Source: Variovorax boronicumulans (GTDB lineage Bacteria; Pseudomonadota; Gammaproteobacteria; Burkholderiales; Burkholderiaceae_C). Taken from it: DNA of 64,000 nt. Shown here one piece after another: positions 60,244 through 64,000 of this stretch. The number at the start of each line of letters is the position of its first letter. The stretch's first letter is position 1. Both the position numbers and the translations under genes were made by a program. The stretch covers positions 1 through 64,000 of the forward strand of contig NZ_VEDO01000003.1 in the NCBI RefSeq assembly GCF_007677875.1, read 5' to 3'. The notes under the pieces are model-generated. The model was not told where the DNA came from. It made no database searches and saw nothing but the letters and a program-made list of their open reading frames with translations.

Positions 60244-61141
60244 CGGGCCTGGTGGCCACGCCGGCCAGCAGGTGCTGCACGAACAGCTGCGCGGCCGGCG
60301 CCAGCGCCTCGCCCGCCCGCAGGCACAGCACCAGCTGGCGCGCGGCCCAGTCCTCGGCCAGCGCCACGCGCTGCACGCCCGCGCTGCGGGCGCAGCGCGC
60401 GGCCACCGTGCCCGGCACGATGCCCAGGCCGATGCCGGCGCCGACCAGCCGGCAGACCGACTCGAAGCTGCGCAGCCGCACACGGTAGTCCAGCCGCCGG
60501 CCGATGCGGCGTGCATGCCGCGCCAGGTGGGCCTGCAAGGCGCTGTGCTCGGCCAGGCCCACGAGCGGCGTGGCCGCCACCTCGGCCAGCGTGACGCCGG
60601 CGCGCCCGGCCCACGCATGGCCGCGCGGCACCACCAGCACCAGCGGATCGGCCCACAGCGGGTGCACCGAGAGGCCGGCCAGGTCGGCCGCGTCCGAGGC
60701 CAGGCCGATGTCGCACAGGCCCAGGCGCAGCGCGTCGGCGATCTCCTCGCTGGGGCGCTCCTCCAGGTCCACCGAGATGCCGGGATGGGCGGCCAGGAAG
60801 CCGCTCAGCACGCCGGGCAGGTGCTCGGCCATGGCCGAGGTGTTGCACAGCAGCCGCACCTGGCCCTGCAGGCCCGCGCCGTAGCTGCCCATGTCGGCCT
60901 GCAGCCGCTCGATCTGCAGCAGCAGTTGGCGCGCGTGCAGCAGCAGGCTGTGGCCGGCCGGCGTGGGCTGCACGCCGCGCGGCACGCGCACGAGCAGCGG
61001 CACGCCCAGCGAGTCCTCCATGGCACGGATGCGCTCGCTGGCCGAGGCCAGCGTCATGTGGCTCAACGCGGCGCCGCCCGTGATGGAGCCGGCCGCATGC
61101 ACGTGGGTGAACAGCCGCAGGTCGGTGAGGTCGAAGCGCAT
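60203..61141 (-). CDS. LysR family transcriptional regulator
   Basis: A 312-residue LysR regulator. The winged helix-turn-helix (LTDLRLFTHVHAAGSITGGA, AALSHMTLASASERIRAMED) lies at residues 4-60, and a two-lobed effector domain follows (about 90-295). It is divergent from a TSUP-family permease gene, the typical LysR target position, and convergent with the second Bug gene, which it overlaps by 41 bp. A 7-bp-armed palindrome lies in the shared control region. LysR neighbours of TSUP permeases often respond to sulfonates or small organic acids; here the ligand is not evident. Confidence 0.9.
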   Translation of the reverse strand: MRFDLTDLRLFTHVHAAGSITGGAALSHMTLASASERIRAMEDSLGVPLLVRVPRGVQPTPAGHSLLLHARQLLLQIERLQADMGSYGAGLQGQVRLLCNTSAMAEHLPGVLSGFLAAHPGISVDLEERPSEEIADALRLGLCDIGLASDAADLAGLSVHPLWADPLVLVVPRGHAWAGRAGVTLAEVAATPLVGLAEHSALQAHLARHARRIGRRLDYRVRLRSFESVCRLVGAGIGLGIVPGTVAARCARSAGVQRVALAEDWAARQLVLCLRAGEALAPAAQLFVQHLLAGVATRPVSAAPSQRRRPPS

Positions 61142-61174
61142 GCCCGCACGCTAGCACGCGGCCTTGGGCTGCGC

Positions 61175-61191
61175 CTCAGGCATGGCCTGAG
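61175..61191. promoter_or_regulatory. Palindrome in the divergent LysR/TSUP control region
   Basis: CTCAGGC (61175-61181) and GCCTGAG (61185-61191) form a perfect 7-bp inverted repeat around ATG. It sits between the LysR start (61141) and the permease start (61249) and has the size and symmetry of a LysR-type operator. Confidence 0.5.
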
Positions 61192-61248
61192 CCGCCCTGC
61201 GCGCATGCCGGCTGGTGGGGCGGAGCGGCGCTGCACAGAATCGGCGCC

Positions 61249-62010
61249 ATGCTGCTGTCCGAAAGCCTGGCCCGATCGCCCCTGCTGCTGCCCACGCTCG
61301 TGGCCGGCGTGTTCCTGCTGGCCGGTCTGGTCAAGGGCGTGGTGGGCATGGGGCTGCCCACCGTGGCGCTGGGCCTGCTCGCGCTGTGGATGGCGCCGGC
61401 CGAGGCCGCGGCGCTATTGATCTGGCCTTCGCTGCTCACCAACCTGTGGCAGATGCAGCCGTGGAGCCGGCTCGCCGCCATGCTGCGCCGCCTCTGGCCC
61501 ATGCAGGCCGGCGTGGTGGCCGGCACGCTGGGCGGGGCCTGGGCCTTCGGCGGCTTGGGCGGTGCGTGGGCGCCGCTGGCGCTGGGCGGGGCGCTGGTGG
61601 TCTACGCGTTGTGGGGGCTGGCGGGGCGGCGCCTGTCGGTGGCGCCCACGGCCGAGCCCTTGTGGGGCACGCTGGTCGGCATCGCGACCGGCCTCGTCAC
61701 AGCCACCACGGGCGTGTTCGTGCTGCCGGCCGTGCCCTACCTGCAGGCGCTGCGCTGGAGCAGCGATAAAGTGATCCAGGCCATGGGCATCTCGTTCACG
61801 GTATCCACGCTGGCACTGGCCGCGGGCCTGCGCTTCGGTAACGCGCAGGTGGACATGCCCTGGGCTCTGTCGCTGGCCATGCTGGTGCCGGCACTGGCCG
61901 GCATGGCCCTGGGCGCGGCGGTGCGGCGCCGGCTGTCACCGGCCCTGTTTCGGCGCTGCTTCTTCCTGGGGCTGCTGGGGCTGGGCGCGCACATGTTGCT
62001 GCGCGGCTGA
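61249..62010 (+). CDS. TSUP family (TauE/SafE) membrane permease
   Basis: A 253-residue protein with about eight membrane helices. It has the TauE/SafE repeat LLAGLVKGVVGMGLPTVALG near the N-terminus and a matching second-half segment VGIATGLVTATTGVFVLPAV, the inverted-repeat pattern of the family. TSUP proteins move sulfite, sulfoacetate, organosulfonates or small carboxylates out of the cell. It is under likely control of the divergent LysR gene. The substrate is unknown. The ATG at 61249 fits the start of the first helix. Confidence 0.9.
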   Translation: MLLSESLARSPLLLPTLVAGVFLLAGLVKGVVGMGLPTVALGLLALWMAPAEAAALLIWPSLLTNLWQMQPWSRLAAMLRRLWPMQAGVVAGTLGGAWAFGGLGGAWAPLALGGALVVYALWGLAGRRLSVAPTAEPLWGTLVGIATGLVTATTGVFVLPAVPYLQALRWSSDKVIQAMGISFTVSTLALAAGLRFGNAQVDMPWALSLAMLVPALAGMALGAAVRRRLSPALFRRCFFLGLLGLGAHMLLRG

Positions 62011-62029
62011 GCGCGCGGCGCCGGCAGGA

Positions 62030-62872
62030 TCAGGCCAGCGCCTTGCCGAAGGTGGCGAGCAACCGCGTCCAGGCGCGCTCGGACTGGGCCGCGTCGTAGA
62101 CCCGCGTGTCGGGCGGGCACCAGCCGTGGGCCGCCGGGTACACCTCGACCTCGGCCGGCAGCTTGGCGCTTTCGATCGCGGTGCGCAGCGTGGTCTTGGC
62201 CTCGGGTTCCTTGGCGTCGTCGTTCTCGGCCACCGCGATCAGGTAGTGCGCCTGCGTCTGGCCCACGAGGCGGTGGGGGCTGTCGGGTGCTTGCGTGACC
62301 ATGGCCGCGCCGTGGAAGCTCGCAACGGCGCCCACGCGGCCCGGCGCCACGGTGGCCGTGCGCACCGCGATCGGACCGCCCATGCAGTAACCGGTGGTGC
62401 CGATCTTGCGCTTCTTGTCCACCTCGCTCTGGGCGTCGAGCCAGGCGACGAAGGTCTTGCCGTCGGAGAGGTGCATGGCCGGCGTCAGGGCCTGCATCAG
62501 CGGGCGCACTTCCTCGATCGGTGTCTGCCCGCCCTGGGCCGCGGTGGGCGCCTTCTTCTGCCGGTAGAAGGGGTTGACCACGAGCACGCTGTAGCCCGAT
62601 TCGGCCAGGCGCTTTCCCATTTGCCGGAACGCGGGACGCAGGCCGAACACGTCGGGCCAGATCAGCACGCCGGGCGCGCTGCCCGCGGTCGGGGCCACGA
62701 AATAGGCATCGCAGACGCCGTCCGGTGTGGTGATGCTGACCTCGCGCTCCGCCACGGCCGCGGCATTGGCCACGGCAGGCAACACCGTCAGCAGGCCGGC
62801 AGAGGCTGCCCACGCGCCGAAATCGCGCCGGGTGTACTTGTGAAGCTCTTCCTGGTCGTTCAGATCGCACAT
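62030..62872 (-). CDS. Tat-exported dienelactone hydrolase family protein
   Basis: A 280-residue alpha/beta hydrolase of the dienelactone hydrolase family with a twin-arginine signal peptide (YTRRDFGAWAASAGLLTVLP, residues 13-32). In the catalytic domain, IWPDVFGLRPAFRQMGKRLA carries the oxyanion region, the nucleophile is Cys in TTGYCMGGPIAV (about residue 157), the acid is in VAENDDAKEP and the His in YPAAHGWCPPD. Export before folding completion by Tat is unusual but known for this subgroup. It may hydrolyse lactones or other esters in the periplasm; the real substrate is unknown. It lies downstream of the DUF502 gene on the same strand and is convergent with the permease. Confidence 0.88.
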   Translation of the reverse strand: MCDLNDQEELHKYTRRDFGAWAASAGLLTVLPAVANAAAVAEREVSITTPDGVCDAYFVAPTAGSAPGVLIWPDVFGLRPAFRQMGKRLAESGYSVLVVNPFYRQKKAPTAAQGGQTPIEEVRPLMQALTPAMHLSDGKTFVAWLDAQSEVDKKRKIGTTGYCMGGPIAVRTATVAPGRVGAVASFHGAAMVTQAPDSPHRLVGQTQAHYLIAVAENDDAKEPEAKTTLRTAIESAKLPAEVEVYPAAHGWCPPDTRVYDAAQSERAWTRLLATFGKALA

Positions 62873-62949
62873 GGTGGTTTCCTTTGGATGGGCTCGAAAG
62901 CAGCCGGGCTTATGCCACGAATCGGGATGACCGGCAATGCGCCAGGGCT

Positions 62950-63660
62950 TCAGGCCGGTGGCGTCGGCGCCTGCCGGCCATTCATGTACTGGTTGGTTGT
63001 GAGTCCCATGGACACATAGATGCTGGTCAGCCCCTCGATGCCCACGTCGGCCCGGCTGACCCATTCTTCCGGCACGTAGAGCAGGCCGCCGCCCACGGGC
63101 ACGGGCGCGGTCGGCACCAGCACGCCAAGGTAGCGGCGGCCGCCGTCCATGACCACGGGCTCGGGCGTGCAGAGCAGGGCCAGCACGGCGACCTTCTGGC
63201 CGTCGCCGGCCGGCGCGTCTGCGGCGGGCCGGCCGCCGAAGTGCAGCCAGACCGGGCTCATGGAGCCCAGGCCCTCGCCGCTCTTGCGCGAGAACAGGTC
63301 GACCATGCGCTTGACCAGGTCGTAGATATTGCGCACCAGCGGAATGCGCGTCATGAGCCGGTCGACGATGCGCTGCAGGCCGCGCTGCAGCCCGGCTTCC
63401 ACCAGCACGCCCAGCACGTAGATGGCCGCGCACAACAGCAGCAGCCCCAGCGCGTAGCCGATGGACTCGGACCGCGTGACCGAAAAGCCGATCGCCACCA
63501 GCACCGAGCCGAACAGGCTGGACGGGCCGAACCAGGCCGCCAGCAGCTGCCAGAACCAGCCCAGCAGCGCCAGCGTGGCGGCCAGCGGCAGCACGGCCAG
63601 CAGCCCGGTCAGGAACGGGCGGGCGAGGTGTTTGGACTGGGCCTGCAGGCGGGCGAGCAT
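62950..63660 (-). CDS. DUF502 family membrane protein
   Basis: A 236-residue DUF502 protein with two N-terminal membrane segments (LTGLLAVLPLAATLALLGWF at about 17-36 and ALGLLLLCAAIYVLGVLVEA near 70-90). Conserved features are TRIPLVRNIYDLVKRMVDLF and the later YVPEEWVSRADVGIEGLTSI region with VPTAPVPVGGGLLYV-type beta strands. The function of DUF502 is not established; it is widespread in proteobacteria. Its first 52 bp overlap the C-terminus of the upstream sulfatase-like gene, which suggests co-expression. Confidence 0.85.
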   Translation of the reverse strand: MLARLQAQSKHLARPFLTGLLAVLPLAATLALLGWFWQLLAAWFGPSSLFGSVLVAIGFSVTRSESIGYALGLLLLCAAIYVLGVLVEAGLQRGLQRIVDRLMTRIPLVRNIYDLVKRMVDLFSRKSGEGLGSMSPVWLHFGGRPAADAPAGDGQKVAVLALLCTPEPVVMDGGRRYLGVLVPTAPVPVGGGLLYVPEEWVSRADVGIEGLTSIYVSMGLTTNQYMNGRQAPTPPA

Positions 63661-64000
63661 GGTGGTGTGGCGACGACGGGTTGTTGGGCGGCGGGCGATG
63701 GTAAGGCCACGGCGCTGCCGGCGAATGCCCGCAGCAGCAGCGGTGTCAGTTCGTGCATGCCGGCGAGCACGGGGCCGCGCGGCGCCAGCCCGGCGTCGAA
63801 ACCCAGGTCCAGCAGGCGCTGGCGCAGCAGCGGGTCCTGCGCGATCACGTGCACGGGCACGTCCCAGGGGGCGCGCTCGCCGCTGACGCCCGGGAAGGCC
63901 TGGTGGTCGCCCAGCACGATGGCCACCAGGCCCGGCGGTGCCAGGCGCTGCAGGTAGTCGCCCAGCCAGGCCCAGGTGCCGGCGATGGACTGCACGTACG
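63609..64000 (-). CDS. Sulfatase-like protein, C-terminal part only (cut by window edge)
   Basis: The C-terminal approximately 130 residues of a larger protein whose start lies beyond the window. The segment YLQRLAPPGLVAIVLGDHQA, FPGVSGERAPWDVPVHVIAQ has the LGDHQ metal-binding signature near the C-terminus of sulfatase/alkaline-phosphatase-superfamily enzymes, followed by HVIAQDPLLRQRLLDLGFDA. The frame is open to position 64000, so the apparent start at 63995 is internal. Its end overlaps the start of the DUF502 gene by 52 bp. Exact subfamily cannot be decided from this part. Confidence 0.6.
   Translation of the reverse strand, partial: YVQSIAGTWAWLGDYLQRLAPPGLVAIVLGDHQAFPGVSGERAPWDVPVHVIAQDPLLRQRLLDLGFDAGLAPRGPVLAGMHELTPLLLRAFAGSAVALPSPAAQQPVVATPPCSPACRPSPNTSPARS

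Overview
The window is high-GC DNA from a betaproteobacterium, most likely a member of the Comamonadaceae. This rests on strong G/C third-position bias, three Bug-type tripartite-tricarboxylate-transporter (TTT) receptors, a TAXI receptor, and an imuA-imuB-dnaE2 mutagenesis cassette in the form usual for Burkholderiales. No rRNA, tRNA, CRISPR array or insertion sequence was seen. Nearly all of it is densely packed protein-coding DNA with overlapping or nearly abutting genes.

Layout, left to right. (1) 0-6 kb: an SbcD/Mre11-like phosphoesterase, a PQQ-type sugar/sorbosone dehydrogenase coupled to a diheme cytochrome c, and a large winged-helix/ATPase/TPR regulator. (2) 6-8 kb: a TAXI-family receptor co-transcribed with a zinc-ribbon membrane protein; both end in the same spaced cysteine motif. 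(3) 8.4-10.8 kb: an AT-richer accessory island holding small membrane proteins, a lipoprotein and decayed genes. One remnant carries an internal stop plus three frameshifts, another carries two frameshifts. (4) 11-17 kb: an operon of alpha/beta hydrolase, metallophosphoesterase and a 1227-residue GMC oxidoreductase fused to a second alpha/beta hydrolase. (5) 17.5-30 kb: an ABC amino-acid receptor, a CHASE hybrid histidine kinase translationally coupled to a response-regulator diguanylate cyclase, rlhA, and the dctB-dctD two-component pair. (6) 30-36.6 kb: a rhombosortase, two paralogous amino-acid receptors, a lipoprotein, and an M14 carboxypeptidase whose C-terminus is a GlyGly-CTERM sorting signal, the expected substrate class of the rhombosortase.

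(7) 37-40 kb: a TonB siderophore receptor with a PKHD dioxygenase, behind a possible Fur site. (8) 40-45.5 kb: imuA-imuB-dnaE2 behind a near-consensus promoter overlapped by a CTGT-N8-ACAG LexA site. A trypsin-fold protein lacking the nucleophilic serine follows. (9) 46.5-53 kb: a hydrolase/SDR pair, a Bug receptor, an MHYT-GGDEF-EAL protein, and a divergent Lrp regulator / RhtA-like exporter pair with large inverted repeats between them. (10) 53-60 kb: an acyl-CoA catabolic operon (two acyl-CoA dehydrogenases, CaiB-type CoA transferase, IclR regulator, enoyl-CoA hydratase) facing two Bug receptors. Together they form a plausible uptake-activation-oxidation route for an unidentified carboxylate. 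(11) 60-64 kb: a LysR regulator, a TSUP permease, a Tat-exported dienelactone hydrolase, a DUF502 membrane protein and the C-terminus of a sulfatase-like protein cut by the window edge.

The most interesting items are the rhombosortase/GlyGly-CTERM pair, the decaying small-gene island, the shared C-terminal cysteine motif of the TAXI/zinc-ribbon pair, the GMC-hydrolase fusion with a cysteine nucleophile, and the acyl-CoA dehydrogenase pair in which only one subunit keeps the catalytic glutamate.
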